From positions 88,035,587-88,099,586 of the forward strand of contig CM042152.1 in the NCBI GenBank assembly GCA_023376005.1: a DNA stretch of 64,000 bases. Reading direction: 5' to 3'. This document shows, piece after piece, positions 1 to 9,615 of the stretch (positions are counted from its first letter, which is position 1; each line of letters starts with the position of its first letter). Source of the DNA: Doryteuthis pealeii (lineage: Eukaryota; Mollusca; Cephalopoda; Myopsida; Loliginidae). A program made the translations under genes and the position numbers. The notes under the pieces were generated by a model. That model searched no databases, was not told the DNA's origin, and saw only the letters and a list, made by a program, of their open reading frames with translations.

Positions 1-150
1 ATACGACGAAAATCAATTGGTTAGAAAATATCATCCGATATAGACTTTTCACGGATCAAATTGATAGTGTACTCAGATCCATTTAAAGTAATGAAATTCT
101 CTTAGGGTCACCTCATTGCAATGATACACAAAGTAGTGTCACATGCACAG

Positions 151-182
<32 letters not shown>

Positions 183-291
183 CAAGCAGGTTTTGTTAGA
201 GACCAGAGAATATTTCTTCTTTAGGATCTTCAAGCATAGACATTTAAGTCTTCTTGTTTTTCCATATATTTGGATCCAGATGGTATAATAA

Positions 292-336
<45 letters not shown>

Positions 337-383
337 TGTTAGGTTCAGCTCAGCTCAATAATAGTCCAAATAGTGTCATATAC

Positions 384-424
<41 letters not shown>

Positions 425-548
425 ATCATTGTATAAGTCATTTTTGACAATTATTTTTAAATTTCTTTTTCTGGATCTATTTGAAGTAATGAAATGTTGT
501 TAGGGTCAGCTCAGACAAAGTAGTTATATATATATATATATATATATA

Positions 549-636
549 GCCAAGGATAGTTGTGTCTAGCCACACTGAAGAGGCGTGAAATGCCGAAACA
601 TGTGTCTGTGGATGACTTATTAATATATGCACCCAT
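549..636 (+). repeat. SINE family S4, 3' part
   Basis: This segment contains CACACTGAAGAGGCGTGAAA and GTGTCTGTGGATGACTTATT, the same 3' body as the longer element at 778-942, but without the tRNA-like head. Copy B has it at about 36632-36712. Confidence 0.6.
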
Positions 637-777
637 AAATTTGGTAATGAGCTCTCTAATTGGTAATTTAAATTAACTCTCACTACTAAGCAAATAAGCA
701 ATGATCGTTTCCCCGGAAATTTGATCTCTCAATGACCATAAAATACATAAACAAACCTATTTACTTATAGTTTAAAA

Positions 778-935
778 ACACCAGTCCCCGCATCAGCTGT
801 CAATGGGTGAGGGGATAAGATATCGGACTACCATGCGGTTATTCTGAGTTCGACCCTAGCCAAGGATAGTTGTCTCTAGCCACACTGAAGAGGCGTGAAA
901 CGCTGAAATACGTGTCTGTGGATGACTTATTAATA

Positions 936-942
<7 letters not shown>
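778..942 (+). repeat. SINE family S4, with tRNA-like head
   Basis: A B-box-like GAGTTCGACCC lies about 40 bases after a weak A-box-like stretch, followed by the S4 body CACACTGAAGAGGCGTGAAA and ending in (TA)n. This order (pol III promoter, body, simple-sequence tail) is the layout of a tRNA-derived SINE. Relatives lie at 24130-24283 and 24437-24568; the copy B equivalent is 36854-37018. Confidence 0.6.
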
Positions 943-979
<37 letters not shown>

Positions 980-1285
980 CACAATTATTGTATAAGTCAT
1001 CTTTGATAATTATTTTTATATTTCCTTTTGTGGTGTTAAATACAAGTAAAAACTCTTTGCAACAATTATTTCATTTTTTGATAAACATAACAGAGCATCA
1101 TGGTTATTCTTTTTAATGGTTTACCTTACAGATTAGATTTTTACAAAAATCATTTAAAAAGAAGGTTTTCATTTTGCTATAAATACTGTATGAGCATGGG
1201 GAAATGTTAACATTTTAATTTTGTAGTAAAGGATATTTCTTTAATCAGATTCCTTATATATAGCCAAATATGAACATATATATAA

Positions 1286-1532
1286 AGTAAAGTCAGCAGG
1301 GTGGCCTAATGTCAGTATCAGCCAGACAGCGAGAGAGTCTATCCCCTTTTCACTAGCGCTAGACCAAGGAGATTATTTTGGCATCTGAGGTGGAGCGCCA
1401 CACCTACCATCAGCTTTTCACTTTACCACAGAGATCCCTGTGCTATTCATACGCCATGTTGGCGAGTGCCAGTATGAAACCAGGAACCTTATGATTCCTT
1501 GTCAAACGCTTTACCAACTAAACCAGCCACAT
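1286..1532 (-). repeat. tRNA-derived SINE, family S1
   Basis: Read on the minus strand, it has a degenerate tRNA head followed by the S1 body (CACAGGGATCTCTGTGGTAA-like, then a segment about a CTAGCGCTAG motif, then GCTGATACTGACATTAGGCC). It ends in the family's ACTTTAC tail. Pol III boxes are weakened in this copy. Copy B equivalent: 37361-37604. Confidence 0.85.
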
Positions 1533-1539
1533 ATATTAC

Positions 1540-2500
1540 AATAGAAGGGCACATTCACTAAAATTCATTAAAAATTTGTAATGTTGAAATATTCAATAAT
1601 AACAATAATTTAAAAAAAAAATGTTAATCTAAACAAATCATTAAAAAATAAAAATAAAAAATCATCAAATTAGGAACGTAAAATTTATTTTGTTTATTTC
1701 AACATAGACACACACCAAGTCAGTTTTCTTTTCTTGATTTTTAAGTGGAATGGTTTCCTCTTAAAAGGAAAAAAAAAAAAAAGTTTGTTGAGAAACAGGA
1801 ATGTAATCATCAGGAAATAGCAACCATAAAATGAGCTGTTCAGAAAACTAACAACAAAAAGACTTTATATCATAAGGATTCAATTTCTCTTCATTTTCAT
1901 CATACAGCAAAAGAAAAAAAAAAGCATATCATTTCGATAGTAAAGTATCATTAAATACAATTGCCAGCCCACTTTGCCGCTTGATAATATGGGGGTTTGG
2001 CATTTATGCCCACCTCAATAATAACAATCCATTTTTTTTATGTTACTTCATGTATATATCATTACAAAAATCAAAATGAAAATTATATCAACATTAAAAG
2101 AGGGAAAGAAATGAAAACATGACTAATTATTGTATTCAGTAATAAATGATAATAAATATATTATCTATTAATAACGGAGGTTGGGTGTATTTCTGTCTGT
2201 AACTGCAGCTTATGTCACAATATTCTTGCATTATATACACTCAAAAATTGAGTAAGCAATTTAATTTTTTTTTTTTTACTCTCGCCCTTTTTTTTCAGTC
2301 ACAAGAAGTTAACTAAAATGTCTGCAAATAAATACCTACGATTTTGAGTAAAATTTATGTGCAAAATATTCAGAATATATATTTAATTAATAATCAATAG
2401 ATGCATGCAACATTTTATTTGAGGGGGACAGAACTAAGTTCCCATTTCAAATTTTTACTCCTATAATAAATTTGATGATTTTGCTTACTTATGATACAAA
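1540..2500. other. AT-rich unique stretch, no feature seen
   Basis: Homopolymer-rich intergenic-type DNA. I see no ORF with protein-like composition and no repeat recognisable elsewhere in the window except the copy B equivalent (37606-39075), which is interrupted there by a MITE. The two copies also differ by a short indel just after 2450. Confidence 0.5.
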
Positions 2501-2505
2501 ACCTC

Positions 2506-2704
2506 TAACATTGAATTTTTAATGGCTCCTGATTATGACAAGAAAGTTTCCGAGTTCGAAAAGAAGGTTCCCGAGTCTGAGAAGGTTCCTGAGTCCGACA
2601 AGAAATACCTGAAAAAGGCCGGAGGGCATATCGGCCGAAACGTTGAACAAATAACAAAGATGGGGGCAATAGTCCGAATAACGCAGATAACATTGAATTT
2701 TTAA
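2506..2704 (+). mobile_element. 5'-truncated S5 retroposon with 17-bp TSD, copy A only
   Basis: The 165-bp insert (2523-2687) is bounded by the direct repeat TAACATTGAATTTTTAA (2506-2522 and 2688-2704). Copy B has one uninterrupted copy of that repeat at the matching place (near 39080-39096), so B keeps the empty site. The insert matches the 3' part of the S5 element at 3440-3734: degenerate 21-bp repeats around GTTCCCGAGT, then CCTGAAAAAGGCCGGAGGGC, then AATAGTCCGAATAACGCAGA. 5' truncation and a long target duplication are typical of LINE-driven target-primed insertion. Confidence 0.88.
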
Positions 2705-2854
2705 CTCCCACCCAATCAGGCAATATCATTTAAAAATTTATTTTTACACTGCCCAAAGGGCGTTTTTTGTTGTTGCTAGTAATTGTAATATAAAATCTTT
2801 AAGTAGAAATTGATCTGACTTTAAGCTTAATAGTAATCTCCAACTGAGTATTTA

Positions 2855-3056
2855 TGGAGGATTGGCTGAAAAGTTCATAGGCTGACCAAGATATTCTCAT
2901 GGAATGTGACTAAATGAGGTTCATTTTTTCAAAATAGTCTCCCTTGCAGTCCACACTTCTTCTTCTTCTTCCATTGATAATGCAGTGGTTAGATCCTATT
3001 GAGTAAAAAATCATCAACAGTACATATAACATCATCATATGAACTTTTCCCTCGTA
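2855..3056 (-). mobile_element. Internally deleted mariner-type element
   Basis: One end reads GGAGGATTGGCTGAAAAGTT, followed by CATAGGC, which fits the well-known mariner terminal repeat. The other end, read inward, gives TACGAGGGAAAAGTTCATAT. On the minus strand near 2935-2960 a short coding remnant reads VDCKGDYFEK, like the C-terminus of mariner transposases (…GDYFEK). Only ~200 bp remain, so it is a deletion derivative with no function of its own. Both ends abut TA. Copy B equivalent: about 39246-39450. Confidence 0.7.
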
Positions 3057-3059
3057 TAT

Positions 3060-3430
3060 ACTGATCTGCTATTAACAAAGTGTAAAAAAAACTTAGTTTC
3101 ATGGGGCTATCCCTCACTAGGAAGCACTCATTCCTTTATCCAAAGGGCTATGGGTCAGGTTCATTGCATTATGCCTGAGGCACCTCTATAAGGGAAAGCC
3201 ATTGGGGAAAGAAAAAACAAATCTAAAAAAAGAAATTACTCAATGTCAAAACCTGCCTAAAGCAGAGAGGCAAAATAAATATATTGATGAGAAGAAAAAT
3301 AAATGAAACCATATTTCCAAAATTCTGATACGATTCTTGATTGTGATTATAGGTTAAGTTGAATAAAACACACACATGGTGTAATGGATATAGGGATTGG
3401 TTGGTTGGTTCGTTTGTTTTATGGTATATC
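3060..3430. other. No gene; host repeat of a nested SINE
   Basis: AT-rich DNA. The part just before 3430 (TTTTATGGTATATCAAC) is the outer half of an S3-type SINE tail that is interrupted by the S5 element at 3440-3734 and resumes at 3735 (CGGGTCATTTAATGC). Confidence 0.55.
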
Positions 3431-3439
3431 AACACTTTT

Positions 3440-3734
3440 CTCTGGATCCTGAGTTCAATCCTGAGTGAAGGCTGTTAGAAAAATAATTAACACAACTCCT
3501 ACCCCAGCTATGGTTAGCGGAATGAGGACAGGATACCCCCGTGGACTAAATAAAGGGTTAGGTTCAAAGTTCCGTGATGGCTCCCAATTACGACAAGAAA
3601 CTTCCCGAGTTCAAAAAGAAAGTTCCCGAGTCCAACAAGAAATACCTGAAGAAGGCCGGAGGGCATATTGGCCGAAATGTTGTACAAATAATAATGAAGA
3701 TGGGGACAATAGACCGAATAACGCAAATAATACT
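3440..3734 (+). mobile_element. S5 retroposon nested in an S3-type SINE tail
   Basis: The element is flanked by the 9-bp repeat AACCCTTTT (3735-3743; mutated to AACACTTTT at 3431-3439 here, perfect in copy B at 39830-39838 and 40112-40120). It begins with a B-box-like GAGTTCAATCCTG, then an AT-rich linker, about three degenerate 21-bp units of the form GACAAGAAA-GTTCCCGAGTTC, and a tail CCTGAAGAAGGCCGGAGGGC … GGCCGAAATGTTGTACAAAT … GACCGAATAACG. Short ORFs across it are accidental. Confidence 0.8.
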
Positions 3735-3904
3735 AACCCTTTTCGGGTCATTTAATGCAGAATCAAGTCATTTTGATACAGTTTCTTATGGTACCTGCTG
3801 TTGCTTAAATGGTTACCCATCTAAGTACTGAACAGGCTTTAGTGATCCTGCAGGAACTGGTGCTTTCAACCTGACTTAATTTTAAGTTGATATATAGGGG
3901 TTGA

Positions 3905-4200
3905 GTTAATACAGTTCTAAGTAACATTCATTGGTAGGTTGCAGGTGTAATCCTGACCATAGTCGACAATAACATAGAATACTTAACATAACTTAACACT
4001 TGTACCCAATCCTTGGAAAAAGTATAAATACAATTATTTACATTCCAGTTATGAAAAAATAGTATGGCAGACTGGGCTGTTTAACTTTGGTATGGCAATC
4101 AGTCTAAAAGAAGGAAAACTCTGAATTCAAACCTGTTAAACGCTGCTTAAGAATTGACCTTGTGTTACATCCTGCTTGTGTGGAAGCATTGGGTAAATAC
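3905..4200 (+). repeat. tRNA-related SINE, family S2
   Basis: A B-box-like segment (GGTTGCAGGTGTAATCCTG) is followed by the S2 body: CCTTGG…GTATAAAT, a TATGAAAAAATAGTATGGCA segment, TCTAAAAGAAGGAAAACTCT, TTCAAACCTGTTAAACGCTG, and the 3' end GACCTTGTGTTACATCCTGC … GGGTAAATAC. Copy B: about 40270-40570. Confidence 0.75.
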
Positions 4201-4224
4201 ATAAAATAGTTACTTTGTACCACA

Positions 4225-4345
4225 AAAATTTGCTTGATCCTTACTGGGTGCCTCTCACCAATGCAGTAATTGGGCTCTTTAACCTTGGTTAGGCAACCAG
4301 TCTAGGAGAAGGAAAACTGAATTCAAACCTGTTAAACTCCACTTT
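4225..4345 (+). repeat. Partial S2 SINE
   Basis: It contains GGGCTCTTTAACCTTGGTTA, TCTAGGAGAAGGAAAACTGA and TTCAAACCTGTTAAACTCC but lacks the head and the extreme 3' end. It lies directly after the S2 copy ending near 4200. Copy B: about 40600-40725. Confidence 0.7.
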
Positions 4346-4369
4346 GGGCGGTCACTACAAGAATAGGCT

Positions 4370-5010
4370 CAGTCTTAATTAGAGATCTATTTCACTAATA
4401 TTAAATTATTATAAATCTGTGCCAGATCAAATTTATTAATTTTTAATTTGCCTTTTGCATGTGATAGCGAGTGATTCCCCTTGCTGATTTTCAAGGCTCA
4501 CAGATCTTCTCAACTTGGAGAATTGAAGCAACAAAATCTTATTCCATTTGACATTTGCTAAACTTTGTGAATACTGGAACTGATTTGTTTAAAATGACAA
4601 CAAAAAAAAAAAATTAAAATATGCAAGGAATCAATGAGGTGATACCTCGTCATGTAAGTTCTCACCTGAGGCCTGTTGGGAGGGGAGGGTGCTGATGTGT
4701 GGAAGTTGATTTGTCAAATACACAACATTGAGAACAAAGACAAAAATGTTAGTTCCAAGAAATCAATGTTACATATTGATGAATAATCATGTTAAACATA
4801 AGGAAAAGTTTATATAGAAGAAGTGAGTTATTGAAAGAAAGGTGAGACTGCAAGTACAAACAAGTCTACGTTCCTTTTATGACAAAGGAAAAACAACCAG
4901 ATTTGTCATTTTTCTTATGGCAAACATTTTTTCTTTTTTTTTTAATATACTGTCTTACGTTTATTTTCTTTGAAAAATATCTTGAAACCATCTGAAAGTT
5001 AAAAGAGAAG
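4370..5010. other. No feature seen
   Basis: AT-rich sequence with poly(A) and poly(T) runs. I see no repeat shared with other parts of the window except copy B (40745-41380). Confidence 0.45.
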
Positions 5011-5016
5011 ATAGAG

Positions 5017-5257
5017 GTATGGTTTAGCTCAGTCAGTAGAGCGTTCGGCTAGGAATCCCAAGGTTCCTGGTTCGATACTGGCCCTCGCCAACTTAGCGTA
5101 TAAGTAGCACAGGGATCTGTGCGGTAAAGTGAGGAGCTGATGGTAGGTGTGGCGCTCACCTCAGACGCTAAAATAATCTCCTTGGTCTAGCGCTATTGAA
5201 AAGGGGATAGACTCCCTCGCTGTTTGGCTGATACCGACATTAGGCTGCCCCGTCGAA
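5017..5257 (+). repeat. tRNA-derived SINE, family S1 (best-preserved type)
   Basis: A tRNA-like head carries an A box (TAGCTCAGTCAGTAGAGCG) and a B box (GGTTCGATACT) about 30 bases apart. The S1 body follows: CGCCAACTTAGCGTATAAGT, CACAGGGATCTGTGCGGTAA, GATGGTAGGTGTGGCGCTC, ATCTCCTTGGTCTAGCGCTA, GGGGATAGACTCCCTCGCTG, GCTGATACCGACATTAGGC. It ends in poly(A)/(TA)n. The head could in principle bind TFIIIC; there is no sign that it is a functional tRNA gene. Copy B: 41383-41622. Confidence 0.92.
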
Positions 5258-5261
5258 AAAA

Positions 5262-5265
5262 TATA

Positions 5266-5306
<41 letters not shown>
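5262..5306. repeat. (TA)n array at SINE 3' end
   Basis: A (TA)n run follows the S1 tail directly. It is longer and uninterrupted in copy B (41634-41674). It may have grown from the SINE's own simple tail. Confidence 0.85.
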
Positions 5307-5308
<2 letters not shown>

Positions 5309-5329
5309 GGTAAGTAAACAAACAAATGT

Positions 5330-5712
5330 TTTATTTTTATATGGCTTTAAGCTGACAATTTTTGGAGGATAAGTGCTTAATTGAATTCATACTTAATTTT
5401 GAAAATTAATTAGTTAATAATAAATGAATTTAGGTGGGCATATCTGTTCAAATGTAAGGCTAAACAAATCAAGAAAATTTCAATCCTGAATGTACATTTC
5501 GACCTATTAGGTCTCATCAGCCAGGTTATAGACATAGGAGACTGCTCCATGTGTGACTCGAAGAATGTGGGAATGGCCAGCTAGTGTAACGGTTAGAGAC
5601 TTCTCAATTTGTTTAGCCTTACATTTGAACATATATGCCCGCCTAAATTCATTAATTATTAACTAATTAATTTTCAAAATTAGGTATGACTTCAATTAAG
5701 CACATATCCTCC
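5330..5712. repeat. Large imperfect inverted repeat (foldback), MITE-like
   Basis: The left arm (about 5338-5470: TGGAGGATAAGTGCTTAATT, AATTAATTAGTTAATAATAA, ATGTAAGGCTAAACAAAT) is the reverse complement of the right arm (about 5600-5712: TTTGTTTAGCCTTACATTTG, TTATTAACTAATTAATTTTC, AATTAAGCACATATCCTCCC). The loop (5470-5600) includes CGACCTATTAGGTCTCATCA. Each arm is about 110-130 bp. Both outer edges lie near TA-rich sequence, so a target duplication cannot be read. Copy B: about 41700-42090. Confidence 0.75.
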
Positions 5713-5820
5713 CAAAATATATATATATATATATATATGAAGATATTAGGGTTGGAGTAAATTGGACAGAATTTGTCCATTTCTCCTTTATTTATCCTGA
5801 CTACATATATATATATTATG

Positions 5821-6105
5821 TGTAGCGCGTGGTGTAATGGTTAAAGTCATGGGAAATGGACTCGTCGCCCCGATTTCAAATCCTGGACGTGGTAATTGCA
5901 TTTCACTTAGCGCTAATACCCTTGGGAAAGGTATGAATTCTACTCTCCCTCCAGCTATGGGTAAATAGTAGGGCAGATTGGGCTCTTTAACCTTGGTTAG
6001 GTAACCGGTCTAGGAGAAGGAAAACTCTGAATTTAAACCTGTTGAACTCCGCTTAAGAAATTGACCTTGTGTTGCATCCTGCTCGTGCAGAGGGGTTGGT
6101 AAATA
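5821..6105 (+). repeat. Full-length S2 SINE
   Basis: An A-box-like TGGTGTAATGGTTAAAGTC and a B-box-like GATTTCAAATCCTG form the head. The body contains CTTGGGAAAGGTATGAATTC, CCTCCAGCTATGGGTAAATA, GGGCTCTTTAACCTTGGTTA and TCTAGGAGAAGGAAAACTCT, and the 3' end reads GACCTTGTGTTGCATCCTGC … GGTTGGTAAATATATA. This copy defines the family. Copy B: 42191-42475. Confidence 0.85.
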
Positions 6106-6109
6106 TATA

Positions 6110-6510
6110 TATATATATATATTATGTGTATTCTCATGGGTGAGGAATTTGTGAAATGATCACGTTATACAAGAAGATAACAATTCAATGAACCAAAACA
6201 ACAAGTCTGTCTCACCAAAAATTCTGTTTCATCAGTTTTTAGTATAAGTAAATTTTGTACCTTTTTGTTGCATTTAAACAGACACTTATTTAGAAAAGTT
6301 TTATTAATGTATACAATATATACAAAGGTAAAATGAAATATCTTGGAATAAAAAGAATATACATATTGATGACTTGTTTGGTTTCTTTGTTGAATAGTAA
6401 ACAATGGGTTATTTAATGCCAAATCCATCCTTGTAAAATAACAACAGTGGTATTATTTAACCAATAGCTAAGAGATGAGGGAATTCATACATTTCCCAAT
6501 GATATATATT
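6110..6510. other. No gene; SINE-tail fragment only
   Basis: AT-rich. Near 6395-6490 lies an S3-like fragment (GGGTTATTTAATGCCAAATC and TATTTAACCAATAGCTAAGA) in the minus sense; no head is visible. ORFs here are short and of biased composition. Confidence 0.5.
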
Positions 6511-6513
6511 TTT

Positions 6514-6608
6514 ACCAACCCTTCCACACGAGCAGGATGTGACACAAGGTCAATTTCATAAGCGGAGTTTAACAGGTTTGAATTCAGAGTTTTCCTTCTC
6601 CTAAACTG
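6514..6608 (-). repeat. S2 SINE 3' fragment
   Basis: The minus strand gives GGAGAAGGAAAACTCTGAAT, TTCAAACCTGTTAAACTCCG, and GACCTTGTGTCACATCCTGC … GGTTGGTAAAAATATA, which is the S2 3' half. Copy B: 42877-42975. Confidence 0.78.
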
Positions 6609-6734
6609 TAATCAAAAGAATTTATTAAGAGATGACAAGTAACAAAATTTCATGTGTAGAAACCTCACATTTCTTAGTTTAATACACTATAATGGCTCTA
6701 CATCTAAATCTGTTCATCATTTTTATTTTTCAGC

Positions 6735-6960
6735 ATCAGCCAAGCTGCAATGGAGTTTATTCCCTTTTTCCTAGCACTAGACCAGGGAGATTGTTTTGCT
6801 GAGGTAGAGCGCCATACCTACCATCAGCTCCCAGATGCTTATCCGCACAGATTACCTAAACTGTGCTATTTGTGCACTGTGTTGGTAGGGACTGATATCA
6901 AACGTGGAACCTTGGAATTCCTAATTGGATGCTCTACCAACTGGACCATACCAGACCCTA
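6735..6960 (-). repeat. Diverged S1 SINE
   Basis: On the minus strand the tRNA-like part contains GTTTGATATCAGTCCCTACC, followed by body motifs CATCTGGGAGCTGATGGTAG and CAATCTCCCTGGTCTAGTGC. It is older than the other S1 copies, judging by substitutions. A 73-codon plus-strand frame runs through it by chance and is not a gene. Copy B: 43099-43324. Confidence 0.78.
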
Positions 6961-7175
6961 TGGGGTTATAGGAGATGATATAAAATAATTCTAATCTGTC
7001 AACAGGAATTGAGTGATGGATACTGAAATCTTCAATGGAAAAGGATGCCATTATATTACAATCATTTGTACATTTTCTTTAAGTAAAATATTATCAAGCA
7101 ACAGGAATCTTGTTATTTAATGGTAACAAAAATTCTATCATTTTAATTTAACACCTACGACTAAGATTTCAGGAG

Positions 7176-7264
7176 TGAGAAAGAGAGAGAGAGAGTGAAA
7201 GAGAGAGAGAGAGTGAAGAGAGAGAGAGAGAGAGAGAAGAGAGAAAGAGAGAGAGAGAGTGAGT

Positions 7265-7307
<43 letters not shown>

Positions 7308-7340
7308 AGAGAGAGAGAGAGTGAAAGAGAGAGAGAGAGT

Positions 7341-7372
<32 letters not shown>
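7176..7372. repeat. (GA)n microsatellite, ~200 bp
   Basis: Nearly pure (GA)n with occasional GTGA and GAAA interruptions that recur at intervals of roughly 20 bases. The Ser/Leu-rich frames on the minus strand come only from the repeat. Copy B (43540-43746) differs in length and interruption pattern. Confidence 0.95.
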
Positions 7373-7375
<3 letters not shown>

Positions 7376-7379
7376 AAAT

Positions 7380-7940
7380 AAAGAACACAGAAAAATCTTT
7401 TGCAATGGATAATTTCTAGTGAAAATAAACCATTAATATAAAATAAAATTCAATGTATACAAAAAGATGAATGAAAGAAAATGCCAATTCCTTAAAGCAA
7501 AAAAGAAAGAAAAAGAAAAGAAAAAGAAAATCCCAAGTTTCAGATTTTTTAATCTTTTCTAAATCTAAATGGCACCAAGTCACTATAGACTTTTCCAAGT
7601 TGCAACTTTTTTTTTTTTTTTAAATTCTCTTGAATTAATTGAAATCATTTGAGCAGTTTTGTTCTCTAGAAAGTATTGATTGCTTTGAGATATTTGTCTT
7701 TCTATTAGGAAATACCCTTCATCATTTAAATAGAATATCCACTGATAATCTTTGAAACAAGCACTTTACGTCTCAACTAAAGTATTTGTTGTGAAAATCC
7801 CTCAGAACAAAAGAACAAAAAAAAAAAAACTGTGGAAAATATATAGGTTCTAAAACTACCCCCATAAATGTTAAAGCACATAAAGATAAAATTTCTGCTT
7901 TTTATACTTCCAGGAAGAATGGATTGGTTTGCTTTTTTTT
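7380..7940. other. No feature seen
   Basis: AT-rich DNA with A- and T-runs (for example 7605-7621 and 7817-7830). No repeat is shared beyond copy B (43748-44310). Confidence 0.45.
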
Positions 7941-7944
7941 ATTT

Positions 7945-8120
7945 AATGGCATACAAACTTTCATGGGTTAGTTAATGCTAAAGCCATACTTGTAAAACAA
8001 CAGTAGTTTGATTTAACCCATAGCTGGGGGATAAGGGGGTTCATACCTTTCCAAGAGAATAAGTCCAAAGTGAAGGTAATAGGGTGACCCCCTTCCAGGA
8101 AGAATGTGAGACTACTAGTA
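7945..8120 (-). repeat. S3-type SINE body and tail
   Basis: It contains the family tail (TTTAATGGCATACAAAC, GGGTTAGTTAATGC) and the shared centre (TTTAACCCATAGCTGGGGGA … GGTTCATACC). No tRNA-like head is recognisable. Copy B: 44312-44490. Confidence 0.65.
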
Positions 8121-8171
8121 CTATATTTTTGTCAGGGCAAGGGATATCAAGTGTGTGATGACAAAAGCAAA

Positions 8172-8312
8172 TTGTATTATTTGGACTATTGTCCTCATCT
8201 TTATTGTTATCTGCACAACATTTTGGCCAATGTGCCTCCGGCCTTCTTCAGGTATTTCTTGCCTGAATAATCCAAATAATCCAAATTATCAAGCCTCATT
8301 TCAAAAATTCAG
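8172..8312 (-). repeat. S5 retroposon 3' tail
   Basis: Minus-strand motifs CCTGAAGAAGGCCGGAGGC and GGCCAAAATGTTGTGCAGAT, then GATGAGGACAATAGTCCAAA, match the S5 3' end at 3600-3734. Upstream are short direct repeats of AATAATCC. Copy B: 44555-44695. Confidence 0.75.
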
Positions 8313-8319
8313 AGTACAA

Positions 8320-9580
8320 GCAAAATTGTCCAATCAGAACTGATAAAGGGCCAAGACAATACAAATATGTCATCTTGTGTGTTTAGTGTCCTGAAAGAAG
8401 GATTCACAAATAAGCAAGTTACATACAGTCTATTATAAAGCAATGTGTTTTTGGCCTTAGAGGCCAAGATACATGAATGAGAGCAGTGTTATATTGTATT
8501 AAGAGCCATCTTGTTTTGATAGCAGCCATTTTCATTTTACAAAAAGAAAGCACTGTTTTATTGAATGAAAAACATTGTTGACATCAACATCCACTTATCT
8601 AACAACCTCCAAATAGAACATTTTACAATGAAACACAACACTCTACAATCTATTATCAATTCCTCTAGTTGCACAATAAACAGCCAAAAGACATAAATAA
8701 AAAAAAAACACATACGAGGTGAGAAAAGATTCCAGAGAAATCACTATGGATGACAAACTAGACCATCAATCACTAAAAATAATGTCAAATGTTTTGAATA
8801 GCTTAACATGAACTTTTCCTTTGATAAACTAAAAAACATCTCTTAATAATGGAAATACAGTCTATTTGTCTGTAACTGAAACTATGTCACTGCTTACATA
8901 TCATATACTCAAAATCCTCAATACATAGATAAAGAAAAACCTTGTATTATATACACTGAAAATTTGAGCATACAACTTTAGATGGTCCTTATTGTTTTTT
9001 TTAAATAAGTCTTGATAAATTTCATTTTTACACCGCCTGGAGAGCGTTTTTTTTTTCTTCTTTTTTTTTGCTTGTTATTTTAGATGAAAAAAAGAAAATC
9101 TCTGGGTACAATGTTTTTTAAAATAAGTCTTGATAAATTTTATTTTTACACCGCCTGAGGGGCGTTTTTTCTTCTTTTTTTTGCTTGTTATGTTAGATGA
9201 GACTGTAGTTGACAAAAAGAAAAATAGAAAATCTCTGGGTACAATGTTCCACATGGACACAACTTCCCAATTCAGCATACAGCCATCACTAACACGATCT
9301 TGCTTCACCTGACCGCAACTGAACTCTGCCTCAAGCAATGCCTGGTTAATATCTCTGAATTGTTACTGATTAAATGTATGGACTAGTTTCCTTTTGTGAA
9401 CTTCTTTTTTGTCACTTCTGGTTCTATAAGAATAAACCATTTATGTTTTCTCTGCACTGAAGGCAAAGACCACAATTATCCTTTCACTTTCTTCACCACA
9501 AAAGGTTTCTTAGCACCAAGCTTCTCTTGAAAACTTTTCAACAACCATAACTCATAAGATTTTTGGTTAAATCCTACTTA
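8320..9580. other. No gene; short local duplication
   Basis: Mostly unique AT-rich DNA. A segment with AATAAGTCTTGATAAATTT, TTTTACACCGCCTG and GCTTGTTAT occurs twice in tandem (about 9002-9098 and 9120-9200), about 118 bp apart. The segment also resembles TTTTTACACTGCCCAAAGGG near 2744. No protein-like ORF is present. Copy B: 44696-45950. Confidence 0.5.
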
Positions 9581-9615
9581 ACGGACATAAATTACACCAT
9601 CGTATGTCACCCTGC

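Larger units (their letters stand above)
140..976. repeat. Cluster of (TA)n, (CA)n arrays
   Basis: Perfect or nearly perfect (TA)n tracts lie at about 152-178, 296-334, 382-404, 524-548 and 936-974, with a (CA)n tract at 405-423. The copy B equivalents (36155-37046) have different lengths and interruptions, as expected for hypervariable microsatellites. Between them sits a local repetition: the segment ending in GGTCAGCTCAGACAAAG resembles the earlier segments near 106 and 343. No gene is visible. Confidence 0.85.

Noticed and set aside
5017..5090. Stand-alone tRNA gene
   Set aside because: A and B boxes are present, but the sequence continues into the S1 SINE body and the same head occurs at many dispersed S1 copies; the acceptor stem does not close convincingly.
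6750..6971. 73-codon frame identical in both copies
   Set aside because: It is the antisense of a diverged S1 SINE; identity reflects the duplication only.
7161..7405. Ser/Leu-rich minus-strand frames
   Set aside because: Product of (GA)n.
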